64,000 nucleotides of DNA, taken from positions 62,001 to 126,000 of the forward strand of contig JALIZF010001344.1 of the NCBI GenBank assembly GCA_029948255.1, written 5' to 3'. How positions within the stretch are numbered: position 1 is the stretch's first letter; each line of letters starts with the position of its first letter. This DNA comes from Telmatactis stephensoni (Eukaryota > Cnidaria > Anthozoa > Actiniaria > Isophelliidae). This document shows, in pieces, positions 1-11,705 of the stretch. Position numbers and translations under genes: made by a program. Under the pieces are notes generated by a model. It saw only the letters and a list, made by a program, of their open reading frames with translations. It made no database searches and was not told the DNA's origin.

Positions 1-747
1 TGAATTGCTAGAAAGGCTTTTAACAAAAGGCTTAGTGAAGAATGTTCAAGAACACAGAAATGCTGTAGTTGCTATTAGTAGAATCGTTTTCTCTGAACTC
101 CTGAGCATGGTTAAACCTAAAGAAAACTATTGATTTTAGCCCTGTGTTAGCTTTAACCCGCTAATTCGAACAAATGCGGGCTCTGGCGTCTAGATTTGGA
201 CCGTCTAATCCATGTATTTCTATATTGTAGCTCTAAAACTCATAAGAGGGATTAAAATAGGATTGAAATACTAAGAAAAGGGCTTGCCTCATCTTTGACT
301 CTACTCGATTCGTTTGTTTGCCATGTACTTGCATGCTAGTGTGGGTAGACGGGCAATATAAACTTGCTCTGTTTGTCTTGGAAAATAAAAAGTAGAGTGA
401 GGTTCAATATTGACAACGTTTCTTTTAGTAAGTAAATATACATAAGGCGTGAAACAAAACCTGCAGGAGAGTAATATTTATCAAATAAACAGATGGGAAG
501 GCAATAGAATCAGTGTATATTAGTCTAACCTGTTTCATGGCATTCTTTATACACCGAGTTAACTAAAAAAATACAATACAATACAAAAGTACAATAGAAA
601 AGAAAATGAGAAACTATCAGCTCCACTGAGTGTTATCCATACCCACTATAATCTATTACAGTGAGGATCAATATACACGTAAGGAGGGATTCATATTTCT
701 GAAAATATTTAGTAAGGGTCCGAGTAAGAACTAAAGGTCTCCACGTC

Positions 748-963
748 CAGTACAGATTAGGGAATAGTTTTTCGCCGATAACTAGTTGTTATCAATTGCT
801 AAAAATTGTCGATGAGTAGACCACACACTCGAAAAAAGGAGCTGTCGATAACAAACTGGGTTCATTTGAATTTGGCAACGGCAAAGTGACTTTCCTTGTC
901 GATAAGTTTTAGTTATCGATCACAGTTAGCAATGAACAACTATTTCCCCTAGTCTGTACGGAG
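748..963. repeat. Short inverted-repeat element (MITE-like)
   Basis: The left end agtacagattagggaatag and the right end, read on the other strand as gtacagactaggggaaatag, are imperfect inverted repeats enclosing about 215 bp. There is no coding capacity. The element lies inside paralogous segment copy A and has no counterpart in copy B, so it probably inserted after the duplication. No clear target duplication could be fixed. Confidence 0.5.
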
Positions 964-1322
964 GCACTAAGCAAGAAAACGGCAAGAAATACAGAAAGAT
1001 TCTAATTGTGATATTGTTTAAACCGTCAATCTCATTGGTTAAAACAAAAACGTTTACCATAACCTAAAAAAGTTATAAGTTAGGTTTTTTGTGTTTTATT
1101 ATATCTGGCTTTTCATGAAAGCTTTCCTAAGTTTTAAAATTTCAATGTGGGGAACATGGTAAATTTGAAGCGACTCGGCTATTGTTTTGAGCGCTTTAAA
1201 ACAGTTTTTGTGTATCTTATCTCAAATGTGTGTTACACTATAGACTGAATTTGCTGCAGAACAATAGAGAGTTGCCTAGTTGATACGCATATTATCACTT
1301 GAAAAAGCTTTATTTAGGTGGT

Positions 1323-1392
1323 CTGAGAAGAGAAGAGAAGAGAAGAGAAGAGAAGAGAAGAGAAGAGAAGAGAAGAGAAAAGAAGAGAAGCA
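1323..1392. repeat. (AGAAG)n microsatellite
   Basis: About 13 nearly perfect AGAAG pentamers, with one late variant. A shorter run of the same pentamer lies at the equivalent place in copy B (22583-22622), so the microsatellite predates the duplication and has changed length since. Confidence 0.9.
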
Positions 1393-2202
1393 GTTAATGA
1401 GCAAAAAGCACAAACCGTGCAGACCGCTATTGATATATTAGAAAGTGATCAAGCACGAGTCAAATCACTGAAAACAGAACTTCGGTCCAACATGAATTGG
1501 AGACACTGCAATCATAACATTTTATTTCCATTGATCCTCAACTTGACCTCATTGTTCACTCGGACTCATCCAATATATATATCAAAAGTTGGCTATTTTG
1601 CTATTATATATTATACTTTGTTTAAAAATCGCGAACTTTTTAATGTCTATATATATAATAAGTATCTTCTTCTTCGTGACAAGTCTAACCATGCCCATTA
1701 TTGTAAAAACACAGTTATCTTTTTCGATGTTTTTCTTGGTAGTCCCACGAGCAAACACCAATTATATTAACACCTGTTTTTCGTTCTCGAATATCTTTTG
1801 TCGTACATTGCTTTCCATCTCGTCCGCTTCCGAGAGTGAATTAGGTTAGCAGCAATTCGTTGTACTTAAAGCATATTAGTTGTGTTGTATTTGCCCTCAA
1901 TACCAAGTGGAAATCCTTTCATCTCTTTATATGATCAAATTCCTTGTTTGTTCTTTACTTTAGAAGGATGTTTTACGTAGCTGCATTTTAAGGCAACAAT
2001 AAGCAGTTTTTAGCGTTGGAGTTTGGTTATGTGATACTACTTAAGGGCTTAGTTGTGATTTGGACGTTGTGTTTGGATCCCAATAGTCTCCTTTGCGTTT
2101 CTACTAAAACTATTATAGCATCTATTCACGTTCACTTCCTGTACAATTCATATATATGTCAGAAACTGCTTAACAAAAAGCAGAGTATATTCACTTTCCA
2201 AG

Positions 2203-2421
2203 ATGAGGAATCAACATATACTTGTTCTTTCTTGTGTGCTCGTAGTTTTCTTGATTGTAAGAGATGAAGTGAACGCCTATAATAACGGGCCTTGTCGTGC
2301 ATGTGAGAAACCGGGCTCTTGCTGTCGAAGACGCAAGATTTTACAGAAGGTCAGTAAGGATTGTTTAGAAAATCAATGTATAAGTTTTTTTATCACAAGT
2401 CCCTTGCCTTGCGTCAAATGA
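2203..2421 (+). CDS. Putative small secreted cysteine-rich peptide
   Basis: A 72-residue frame begins with ATG after a short basic start and runs into a hydrophobic stretch (about residues 5-19) ending at a plausible signal-peptidase site after VNA. The mature part of about 47 residues has seven cysteines, spaced C-x2-C-x5-CC, then C-x5-C, then a C near the end. It is rich in basic residues in the middle. This general layout is shared by cnidarian small cysteine-rich proteins, antimicrobial peptides and toxin-like peptides, but no family could be assigned from the sequence. An odd number of cysteines is unusual for a fully disulfide-bonded peptide, so this may be one exon of a longer gene, a dimerising peptide or a relic. 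A TATA-like gagtatattc lies about 20 bp upstream of the start codon. Confidence 0.5.
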   Translation: MRNQHILVLSCVLVVFLIVRDEVNAYNNGPCRACEKPGSCCRRRKILQKVSKDCLENQCISFFITSPLPCVK

Positions 2422-2497
2422 GACTATCATGTGTATGATAAATGATTGTCAGTTGAATAGAACACATACTTCCATACGTCATGTGTATGATGAATAA

Positions 2498-2708
2498 TAG
2501 ACCATTTCACGGTTCTCGTCGTTCAACCTCGACAGCCTGAAATATATTCTTTAGAAATTGACTAAAACCCATGGAAATATAAGGAGTGCACACATCAACA
2601 AACAATCGAAACACTTTAAAATTCCACGGGCTGTAGTCAAATTCTAAAGAATAGACGCTGTCGAGGCTGTTTCTAAGTTGAACGACAAGAACCGTGAAAT
2701 GATCTATT
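2498..2708. repeat. Inverted-repeat element downstream of the cysteine-rich frame
   Basis: The left arm atagaccatttcacggttct and the right arm agaaccgtgaaatgatctat are near-perfect reverse complements, and the match continues inward through gttcaacctcgacagc. A short direct repeat (attgtca-ttga) lies outside each arm at about 2445 and 2706. This is typical of a non-autonomous DNA transposon. It has no coding capacity. Confidence 0.6.
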
Positions 2709-3173
2709 GTCAATTGATAAGAGCACATAATCTCCTATGCAGCCGCAGTTTCTGTCGTCATGTAACATTTGCTCCAAAAAACTAGTGACTGCTGAAATTT
2801 CCATGATGTCCGTTATTCCAGTGTCCGTCATTCCAAGGAATTGAGTGAGATAGACCAATGACACGGTGAGATGGCCTCACTGGTTCATTGTTCCACGAAC
2901 TGAGTGATTTGTCAAAGATCCTATGCATCACGTGATTTTTTATTAACACTTTTTCAGTTTGAAAAAGAAATGTTCCTTTAGTCCGTTTTCAGTTTACCAT
3001 TCCACCCTTATTGACGTTATGTGGCCAATTTACACCGATTCAACATCCCTTGTTTAGTCTGTGGTCATTTGATCACGTGACAGGTTGTTGTGAAAAGTCT
3101 GCTAACGTCACACTGGTCAGGAATTCATCTGTTACTTATAAAACTGAAGTTCATTTACTCAGTAAAAAATACG
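2709..3173. other. No gene seen
   Basis: AT-rich unique-looking sequence between an inverted-repeat element and the first minisatellite. Only short frames without recognisable content were found. Confidence 0.5.
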
Positions 3174-3240
3174 GTAACTACTTCATGTAGGCAGTCATAT
3201 AATGGTTGTTCAATGTTGTCTATTTTACACTACTTTGGTG
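3174..3240 (+). repeat. Minisatellite boundary block, left copy
   Basis: About 67 bp immediately before the array (including gtaggcagtcatataatggt) reappears reverse-complemented at 17030-17096, immediately after the right-hand array, with only a few mismatches. The two arrays therefore share an outer boundary and are inverted copies of one another, not independent expansions. Confidence 0.8.
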
Positions 3241-5636
3241 GCGCTTACCCTACATTACCGGTGATTGCTCTACCTTACTAGTGATTACCTTACCTTACCG
3301 GTGATTGCCCTACATTACCGGTGATTACCCTCACTTACCGGTGATTACCCTACCTTGGCAGTGATTACCCCACCTTACCGGTGATTACCCTAACTTACCG
3401 GTGATTACCCTACCTTACCAGTGATTACCCTACCTTACCGGTGATTACCTTACCTTACCAGTGATTACCCTACCTTACCGGTGATTATTATACCTTACCG
3501 GTGATTACCCTACCTTACCAGTGATTACCCTACCTTACCAGTGATTACCCTACCTTACCAGTGATTACCGTACCTTACCGGTGATTACCCTACCTTACCA
3601 GTGATTACCCTACCTTACCGGTGATTATTATACCTTACCGGTGATTACCCTACCTTACCGGTGATTACCCTACCTTACCGGTGATTACCCTACCTTACCG
3701 GTGATTACCCTACCTTACCGGTGATTACCCTACCTTACCAGTGATTACCCTACCTTACCAGTGATTATTATACCTTACAGGTGATTACCCTACCTTACCG
3801 GTGATTACCCTAACTTACCAGTGATTACTCTACCTTACCGGTGATTACCCTACCTTGGCAGTGATTATCGTACCTTACCAGTGATTACCCTACCTTACCG
3901 GTGATTACCCTACCTTAATAGTGATTACCCTACCTTACCAGTGATTATCCTACCTTACCAGTGATTACCCTACCTTACTGGTGATTACCCTAACTTACCA
4001 GTGATTACCCTACCTTGGCAGTGATTACCCTAACTTACCGGTGATTACCCTACCTTGGCAGTGATTACCGTACCTTACCAGTGATTACCCTACTTTACCA
4101 GTGATTACCCTACCTTACCAGTGTTTAAACTACCTTACCGGTGATTACCCTAACTTACCAGTGATTACCCTACCTTAATAGTGATTACCCTACCTTACCA
4201 GTGATTACCCTACCTTACCTGTGATTACCCTAACTTTCCAGTGATTACCCTACCTTAATAGTGATTACCCTACCTTACCAGTGATTATCCTACCTTACTG
4301 GTGATTACCCTACCTTACTAGTGATTACCCTACCTTACCAGTGATTATCCTACCTTACTGGTGATTACCCTACCTTACTAGTGATTACCCTACCTTACCA
4401 ATGATTACCGTACCTTACCAGTGATTACCCTACCTTACCAGTGATTACCCTACCTTGGCAGTGATTACCCTACCTTACGAGTGATAACCCTACCTTGGCA
4501 GTGATTACCCTACCTTACCGGTGATTACCCTAACTTACCAGTGATTACTCTACCTTACCGGTGATTACCCTACCTTGGCAGTGATTATCGTACCTTACCA
4601 GTGATTACCCTACCTTACCGGTGATTACCCTACCATACTGGTGATTACCGTACCATACCGGTGATTGCCCTACCTTACTAGTGATTGCCCTACCTTACCG
4701 GTGATTGCCCTACCTTACCGGTGATTACCCTACCATACTGGCGATTACCGTACCATACCGGTGATTGCCCTACCTTACTAGTGATTGCCCTACCTTACCG
4801 GTGATTACCCTACCTTACCGGTGATTGACCTAACTTACCGGTGATTGCCCTACCTTACCGATGTTTACCCTACCTTGGCAGTGATTACCCTACCTTGGCA
4901 GTGATTACCCTACCTTACCAGTGATTAGCCTACCTTGGCAGTGATTACCGTACCTTACCGGTGATTACCCTGCCTTTCCAGTGATTACCCTACCTTACCG
5001 CTGATTACCCTACCTTGGCAGTGATTATCGTACCTTACCAGTGATTACCCTACCTTAATAGTGATTACCCTACCTTACCAGTGATTACCCTACCTTACCG
5101 GTGATTACCCTACCTTACCAGTGATTACCCTACCTTACCGGTGATTACCCTAACTTACCAGTGATTACTCTACCTTACCAGTGATTACCCTACTTTACCA
5201 GTGATTACCCTACCTTGGCAGTGATTAGCCTACCTTACCAGTGATTAACCTATCTTGGCGGTGATTACCCATATCTTGGCGGTGATTACCTTACCTTGCC
5301 AGTGATTACCCTACCTTGGCAGTGATTAGTCTACCTTACCAGTGATTACCCATATCTTGGCGGTGATTACCTTACCTTGCCGGTGATTACCCTACCTTGC
5401 TGGTGATTACCCTATCTTACCAGTGATTACCCTACCTTACCAGTGTTTACCCTACCTTTCCGGTGTTTACTCTACCTTACCAGTGATTACCCTACCTTAC
5501 CAGTGATTATTCTACCTTACCAGTGATTAACCTACCTTACCGGTGATTACTATACCTTAATTGGCAGTGATTACCCTACCTTACCGGTGATTACCCTTCC
5601 TTAATTGGTATTGATTACCTTACCTCACCAGGAGAT
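3241..5636 (+). repeat. 20-bp minisatellite array, left copy
   Basis: About 120 tandem copies of a 20-mer with consensus gtgattaccctaccttaccg. The two halves of each unit both contain TTACC at the same offset, so the array has an underlying 10-bp period, close to one helical turn. From 3241 to about 5260 the register is exactly 20 bp with no insertions or deletions, although point variants are common (for example ttggca or ttacca endings). Irregular units appear only in the last 370 bp. There are no coding signs. Arrays of the reverse-complement unit lie at 10787-11262 and 15069-17032. Confidence 0.95.
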
Positions 5637-5639
5637 AGA

Positions 5640-6435
5640 AGGGTGTCCTACACGAGTTTTCGAGAATGAATGAATTTGATATGTTCGAGATATTCAGGCG
5701 CTTTTTACTCGCACTTTTGGTAGAAAAGGTCTGAGTCTTTTTTTTTTTCTTTGTCCTTTTTTTCTCCACTGACAAAATGCTGTGACGTCACAGTGGCAGT
5801 CACAGTGGCGGCGAAGGCGTTCTCGAAGGTTTGTGATGGACTTTGTGACGAGAATCGTAACTCCCGAGAATAGGCTCGCGATGACTTCAATTCGCGAGTC
5901 GTGAGTGAGATAGTGGAGACAGTAGAGCGCACGCGCTAAGATGATCAGAAATAATGGCGGCCATTGAAAGGGCAAAAATCACTGTCTAATACGTTCAAGC
6001 TACATACAAAAGCATGCACACACTGTTCGTGTGGTAGGCCCATGACTAAAAGATGTGAAGCGTTTTTTGAACGATTCAGTTGATTTCAAAGTTATTATTA
6101 AATATTAGGTAACAACATATCAATAAGAATAGTCCATTTTCCATTTTCTGGAGACCACTGAGGTTCTTGACAAAAGGCGCATTTATGCAGGGTTAGCCTC
6201 ATATTCAAGGAAAACACAATTAGGGATCAAAATGGATTTTCGTATTGTTCTTTGTTAAACTCGCATGTATTTTCTCGCCTGGTATGCTTGAATTATTCAC
6301 CTTGACTTGAGGTTAACCCTGCGTTTGTGAGTCTGTTGTCTGATTTCAAAGCGGTATCTCAAAACTCGAAAAAGGTCTATTGTCGACTATCGAAAACAGG
6401 ACGTAAGGTGACGAATTTATCACATTCGTTCGTTG
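5640..6435. other. No gene seen
   Basis: Unique-looking sequence with a poly-T-rich stretch near 5738-5765 and locally raised GC with CpG between 5780 and 5960. The small minus-strand frames here have skewed composition and no recognisable domain. Confidence 0.4.
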
Positions 6436-6439
6436 CGTG

Positions 6440-6800
6440 ACTACCGTGACAACGTCGCGACGCCACGTTCAGGCAAGGGAGCACGGCAGAATGTCGTTAG
6501 TACGCGCGCGCTTGACCGGGCATTCCTGTGATTTTTGTTATGCGCGCTTCGGCACCTCGACGTCATGAGTTCCGAAGATAGGACGAGCGTTGTAACTCTG
6601 AACGAGCTCCAAAGGATACTCGTTTGGAAGTTACCGGTATTTCGTTTGGCTTTGAGCACAGAAAACCCGGCTAAACTGACAAATCACAAACATCCCAGTC
6701 AAAATTTGTCGAGCACGCACGCGTACTAACGACATTCTGTGATGCTTCCTTGGTTCAGGACGCCATTTCGATTGGTTTCAGGTAACGTCGGCGACGTTAA
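6440..6800. repeat. Imperfect inverted-repeat element
   Basis: The left part contains agaatgtcgttagtacgcgc. The right part read on the other strand contains agaatgtcgttagtacgcgt, and the match extends outward with a few mismatches. It encloses roughly 360 bp without a supported gene. CpG density is high in both arms. It is probably a MITE-like element. Confidence 0.5.
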
Positions 6801-6867
6801 CGGTCATTTTGAATAAAAAGTCGTCAGCGCGCGCGCCGTCCTCTTAGACCGCGCGTTGTGTTTGCTA

Positions 6868-7190
6868 ACTCCAATAATAATATGACCATCAAAAATTCTC
6901 GATCCTGATTGGTCGGCTGCTTGATGATTTTTTCGAGATCACTGTGCAAAAAAGGCGTAATCACTGAAATCACACATGTGCAAAAAAAGTGAAATCGCCC
7001 TCGCTGATTGGCTGAAAAACAATGAGCTGTCAGTTTCAACCAATCAAAGTGTGTTGGAAGTGATTTTGAAAGTACGCGTGCAACATGTCTTCGCGCAACT
7101 TGCAACAATTTTGTGCGGGCGCTTATCATCTGAATGTTTCTTTGATCATTTTTCTTTGATCAAAATATTTTTGATGGTTATATTATCCGG
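6868..7190. repeat. Inverted-repeat element
   Basis: ataataatatgaccatcaaa near 6874-6893 is matched on the other strand by the tttttgatggttatattat near 7167-7187. The enclosed 300 bp includes two copies of ccaatca/tgattgg motifs. The two overlapping small frames on opposite strands are mutual shadows and no gene is supported. Confidence 0.4.
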
Positions 7191-7220
7191 CTTGTGCAAT
7201 TTTGAACATCTTGATTTTAA

Positions 7221-7413
7221 GGTAGTTCCGGAGCCTTAGATTTCATCAATGAATTTCCTTTAAAATCCTGTCATTTAAAGATAATTGTTTGACAAGTCAA
7301 ACTCCGCTTACTAGTGCCTAGACTCCCCACGGTAATACCAATGCTCTCTAATAAAAGTGTGCGCGCTCGAATGCGCGCCGGGTAATGCGCAGTAGCAAGG
7401 GTCCGGAACTACC
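7221..7413. mobile_element. 193-bp TTAA-flanked MITE
   Basis: The element begins GGTAGTTCCGGA and ends with the exact reverse complement. Both sides are bounded by TTAA (7217-7220 and 7414-7417), the target duplication known for piggyBac and Kolobok superfamilies. Its termini are close to the GGTAATTCCG termini of the longer elements at 52809-53565 and 56799-57535, so it may belong to the same family. It has no coding capacity. Confidence 0.7.
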
Positions 7414-7419
7414 TTAAAC

Positions 7420-8930
7420 TCCACTCGTGATATTTTTTGAAGCTGCACTCGAACCCGTTCGATTTCCTATACAAGACCTAGAGGGAAAACTAAAGCGGAA
7501 TGGCTGATTTGGTTTATCGAGTACACTTAACTCATTTTGGATTCCACTTATCACAGGAGAAAAATAACAGATTCCCAAATTGGGAATCTGAAATATCTAC
7601 GCGCTATGACGTTTTGCAGGAAAAAGTAGCCTGGCGGGTAGTACGTACTAATCTGTATAATATACAGAGAATGTATATATTAGCGGAGATATTACATAAA
7701 CATACACATATTATTACAAATGATTACTTTTGGAACTAGTTTATTGAAATTTCCATTTTTTGTGTTCATACAAAACTTGAGATCGTTTAATGTGTGATTC
7801 TTGGAAGCTTCGTTCAGTCGTCAAAGTCTGTCGGCGGCGGCTCACAGCTTCGCGTCGGGTATGAGACTTTCAGGAACTATTGTCATTCATAAAAAATCAG
7901 CTGATTTTCAAAGTTATTGTTAGGCTACTATTAGGCAAAATAACATAAACATTAAGGGTTTTTCTGACGACGACAACGGAAACTAAAGTTATTCAGTCCA
8001 CTTGCCAAAAATATAAGCTTACTGATTGAAGTTAATACACGATTTTAAGCACTTTAAATATATAAAAAGAAATAGAGTAAGGTTTACTTGCTACTTTGTC
8101 TACTTCTTTAATATGTCTGCACTCATTGAATTCAAAATTGCTATAAGATAGACGTTCGTCTTTATTCTAAGAATTTTCTAGTCTGATCCAAATGTTTTTT
8201 GCACAAAATGTTCAGGAAATATGAAACTTTGAATTAATGTTAATTTTTTATTTATGGTTTTATTTCGCGAGCCTTGGTGTGTAGTTTAACACCTATATAG
8301 TCATTTTTCTAAAGCTCATCGAAATCGGGAGATATTTGTCAAAAACGTATTCCAGCGGTCTTCGTTTGTCGTTGCCATGGTAACCCTGATTCACATGGAA
8401 TTTACATTAATTCAAAGTTTCATCTTTGCTGAACATCTTGTACGAAAGTCATTTGGAGCAGACCAGAAAAAGTCCCTTTATTTGCCAAATGAAAATCGGA
8501 CGTGTGGTCAGTAAATTACTACTTGGAGATCACCTTATTAGAGCCAAAAATCCACTCCACTTTAAAGAAACTCTAGCTCGATCTGTCGGAATAACATGCG
8601 GACTTTTACTCCCTTTAATTTAGTTAATTTTTTTTGTATGCTCTCTATCTACACGTCCAAATACGCTTCATAACTTTATAAATGGATGGGTTACATTTGC
8701 AAGTCATTGAATGCGCCTTTGCATGCGTCAGATATCACATACGGCCAGCTTAGGGATATTAAGAAAACTTGCTTTATTGTTGTCGAATAAAGTAAATGGA
8801 AGAAGTAAATGGAAAAGATCTACCATGGACGCGAATCAATATGGTTTTTGGCGCCGTGCTGACTACTATTTAAGTGCTCAAGATATGTTTTTTATGTTAT
8901 TAATTTATTTTGTACACATTATAGAGATGG
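7420..8930. other. No supported gene; sequence upstream of the CXC frame
   Basis: AT-rich sequence. Frames at 7500-7739, 8426-8623 and 8711-8953 lack recognisable domains. A small palindrome (attcccaaattgggaat) lies near 7572-7588. This stretch should contain any promoter or upstream exon of the CXC-rich frame that follows, but no convincing splice-joined exon was found. Confidence 0.35.
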
Positions 8931-8933
8931 CAG

Positions 8934-9689
8934 ATGATTCACAACAACTGTGATGGAATCGATGTCACACGTAAAACCTGTGCTTGCGGAAGACTCAGCA
9001 CCAAAAAAAACGAGAAACCGAAAAATAACTGCGAAAGAAAAGAAAACTCACGTTGCTCTTGTGTAAAAAATGGAAAACACTGTAGCAAAGAATGTAGATG
9101 CAGGGGCTGTGGTAACAAAAATAACGAAAAAGACACCACAAACAACAAGCCAGAGACCTTAAATTGTAGGTGTGGTATAAACAATAAGGGAAATTTTCAA
9201 GCGTGCGTCGACGTCCAAGGACAAAGAAGGTCAAAATGTCCGTGTTTTTCCTCGGGATATGGTTGCAGTTCCTCCTGCCGTTGTAAGTGTTGTAGTAACC
9301 CCTTTTCTTCAAGAAAATCAAGCAATGAACTAAAAGAAAATAAAGGCAAAGAAAATCGAGAACGAAATACGGCATGTTCAACCTATAAAAGATTGAGAGG
9401 GGAGGACTATTTAAAGCGGGAAAACCTTCCCATACCTCAAGGTCCATGGACTCAAATGGAGGACTGCCTTTTACGGACAGTCGTATCATTTTTGTTGACA
9501 CTGCCTGAGGTTGATGTGAACATGGATAACATCTGGAAAGTTTACAATTTTGTGGCCGACTCAGAATGCGCTAAAGGCATTCAGTTTCCAGTCAGACCAA
9601 AAAGCATTAACCAAGTGCAAGCTAAGATTAGGCATTCCTTCGAATCGAATAGGCATTTCAGTCGTTTATTTTTTTCTTGTGTAAATTAG
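8934..9689 (+). CDS. Double CXC-cluster protein with Myb/SANT-like tail
   Basis: A single open frame of 251 residues. Two similar cysteine clusters follow one another: residues about 42-62 read CSCVKNGKHCSKECRCRGC, and about 102-121 read CPCFSSGYGCSSSCRCKCC. Each has the form C-x-C-x6-C-x3-C-x-C-x2-C and is preceded by a C-x-C-G pair (CACG, CRCG). This is the layout of zinc-binding CXC (tesmin/TSO1, MSL2-type) domains, which bind DNA. The C-terminal 90 residues contain GPWTQMEDCLL, then W-K-V and a basic helix, resembling a divergent Myb/SANT domain. Together they suggest a DNA-binding protein. The chosen ATG directly follows an ATG-containing overlap in another frame, so the true N terminus may be a missing upstream exon. 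No partner gene lies nearby, so it may be an orphan transposon gene or a host retrocopy. Confidence 0.6.
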   Translation: MIHNNCDGIDVTRKTCACGRLSTKKNEKPKNNCERKENSRCSCVKNGKHCSKECRCRGCGNKNNEKDTTNNKPETLNCRCGINNKGNFQACVDVQGQRRSKCPCFSSGYGCSSSCRCKCCSNPFSSRKSSNELKENKGKENRERNTACSTYKRLRGEDYLKRENLPIPQGPWTQMEDCLLRTVVSFLLTLPEVDVNMDNIWKVYNFVADSECAKGIQFPVRPKSINQVQAKIRHSFESNRHFSRLFFSCVN

Positions 9690-10786
9690 ATTATTTCTGC
9701 AAACAATAATGATCTTGCCCTTTGTGATCGCAAAAAGACTTTTTTAGTTTCGAATATATAGACGGGTTTTAAATCAGGGAATTTATATTATTAATTAACA
9801 GTTAACATTGTTCCAGTTTTGCCCTCTAATTAATTACTTATGACTATTATTGTTTATTAAAACAACTGTTTTAAAATGTGAGACACAGAATGTGGCGTAT
9901 AGGACCACTGCATTTAACGCTCTAGATTGCGTAGCGGCACTTAAGGGATAGAGAGGGGAGGAAAAGGACTGGAGCCAAAACCTTGGTTTAATTCTACATC
10001 AGTTTATGCCAAGGAAATGGAAACTAAGTTCCTATTTGTTGAAAGCTAGCTACAATTCTTGGTGTAATGTCGTTGCATTATAAATTCAATTGTAATAACG
10101 AAATACATTCAATAATACAAACCGCAACAGTTTATAGTAGAAACTTAGTCAGTGTACAGGACACTTACACTTTTTATCAACCAGAGAATGTTGAATGTTG
10201 AATTACGTTGAATATATTCGTTTGGACCATGAAAACAAATCATTTTCGTTGAAAACCTTAGATTAATCAAGGAATGAAATTGTGATTGGATAATTTGCAC
10301 AAGTCAGCTTCACATTTCTAATCAATCAGTGGGCTTCTTTTGCTATACACCGGCTTAGTTTGCTCTTTCCCCTCCCCAACTTCCTTCCCCCTTCCCTAAA
10401 AAAAAAGAAATGTTGAAACGATATTTGAAGCAAAGTTTAAACTTGTTCACCATCGATTCAACACGTTTCAACAATTGCCTTTAAAGAAAATGGAACGAAT
10501 ATTGAAACAAATTTTGAAAGCGTTTGTGCCCGGCTAAAGTCAGTGTTTGCTTGGTTTATTGTCTTTATTTATTTCATTTATAAAAAACGGTAAAAAATAT
10601 ATTGGGATGAATTAAAAAATGTTTAAATACAAAATTAAATATATCTGCTTTTAACTACTGTTTCACATGTAGGCCGTGGAGTCAGCATTACCAAAACAAG
10701 GTATCACCATTTTTTTGAATTGTGAAATAGTTTTAGCTGAGGGAGGAAGGCTATTCCATGAGGGAGGAAAGCTATTCTAATGGAGC
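9690..10786. other. No gene seen
   Basis: AT-rich sequence after the CXC frame, with no domain-bearing frame. Near 10730-10775 a short direct duplication (gagggaggaa.gctattc) lies just before the second minisatellite block. Confidence 0.5.
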
Positions 10787-11262
10787 TAATCACTGGTAAG
10801 GTAGGGTAATCACTGGTAAGGTAGAGTAATCACTGCCAAGGTAAGGTAATCACTGGTAAGGTAGGGTAAACACTGGTAAGGTAGGGAAATCACTGGTAAG
10901 CTAGGGTAATCACTGGTAAGCTAGGGTAATCACTGCCAAGGTAGGGTAATCACTGCCAAGGTAGGGTAATCACCGGTAAGGTAGGGTAATCACTGGTAAG
11001 GTAGGGTAATCACTGGTAAGGTAGGGTAATCACTGCCAAGGTAGGGTAATCACTGCCGAGGTAGGGTAATCACCGGTAAGGTAGGGTAATCACTGGTAAG
11101 GTACGGTAATCACTGGTAAGGTAGGGTAATCACTGGTAAGGTAGGGAAATCACTGGTAAGGTAGGGTAATCACTGGTAAGCTAGGGTAATCACCAGTAAA
11201 TTAGGGTAATCACTGGTAAGGTAGGGTAATCACCGGTAAGGTATAATAATCACCGGTAAGTA
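10787..11262 (-). repeat. 20-bp minisatellite array, right copy, part 1
   Basis: About 24 units of the same 20-mer as the left array but in reverse orientation (ggtaatcactggtaaggtag). The array stops where the 3' tail of the LINE begins and resumes at 15069 on the far side of the LINE. The two parts are therefore one array split by retrotransposon insertion. Confidence 0.93.
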
Positions 11263-11705
11263 AGTAAGTAATAACTTTATTTTACGAGGGTAGCACTTGA
11301 CAGATACAAAGTACTGATAAACTTGTGGCCCTCAAAGGAAAAAATATATATATATAATTAACAAAAGATAAATATAAATATTGCTAGATAATAAATATAT
11401 AGATATATATGTAATATGAAATTAAAAATTTTGGTAAAAAGTATATATAGCTTAAAAACAATTAAGCCTAATCAATGAATACGATTTTGTCTATCAAAAG
11501 ACAATTTGGTCTAATCAATAACATTGGTCTAAAAGAAAAATAAATAAATAAATGACAATTTGGTGTAATCGCTGAATACAAATTTGTCGATAAAAGTTTA
11601 CAATTAAAAAAAATTTCATAAGAAATGATTGATTAATTAATTTCATGGCTATACTATTGATGTGAATATTCTTAAAACCTAATATAATAATAAAACTTGA
11701 TATAA

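Larger units (their letters stand above)
1..1640. repeat. Paralogous non-coding segment, copy A
   Basis: No convincing gene is visible in this stretch. It shares ordered blocks with 20071-22780 on the same strand: the opening tgaattgc(t/c)agaaa, a block around 664-700 beginning aggatcaatata, the AGAAG microsatellite followed by agcagtta, and a block near 1500-1610 containing gcaatcata and the phrase ctattttgc. The blocks are diverged, at very roughly three quarters identity by eye, and copy B is longer because of later insertions. This is best read as an old segmental duplication or two copies of a large unknown repeat. Short reading frames at 1417-1849 are low-complexity and look like chance. 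Confidence 0.55.

Noticed and set aside
8995..9501. A 168-codon minus-strand frame opposite the CXC protein
   Set aside because: It is the shadow of the cysteine-rich plus-strand frame and has no domain of its own.
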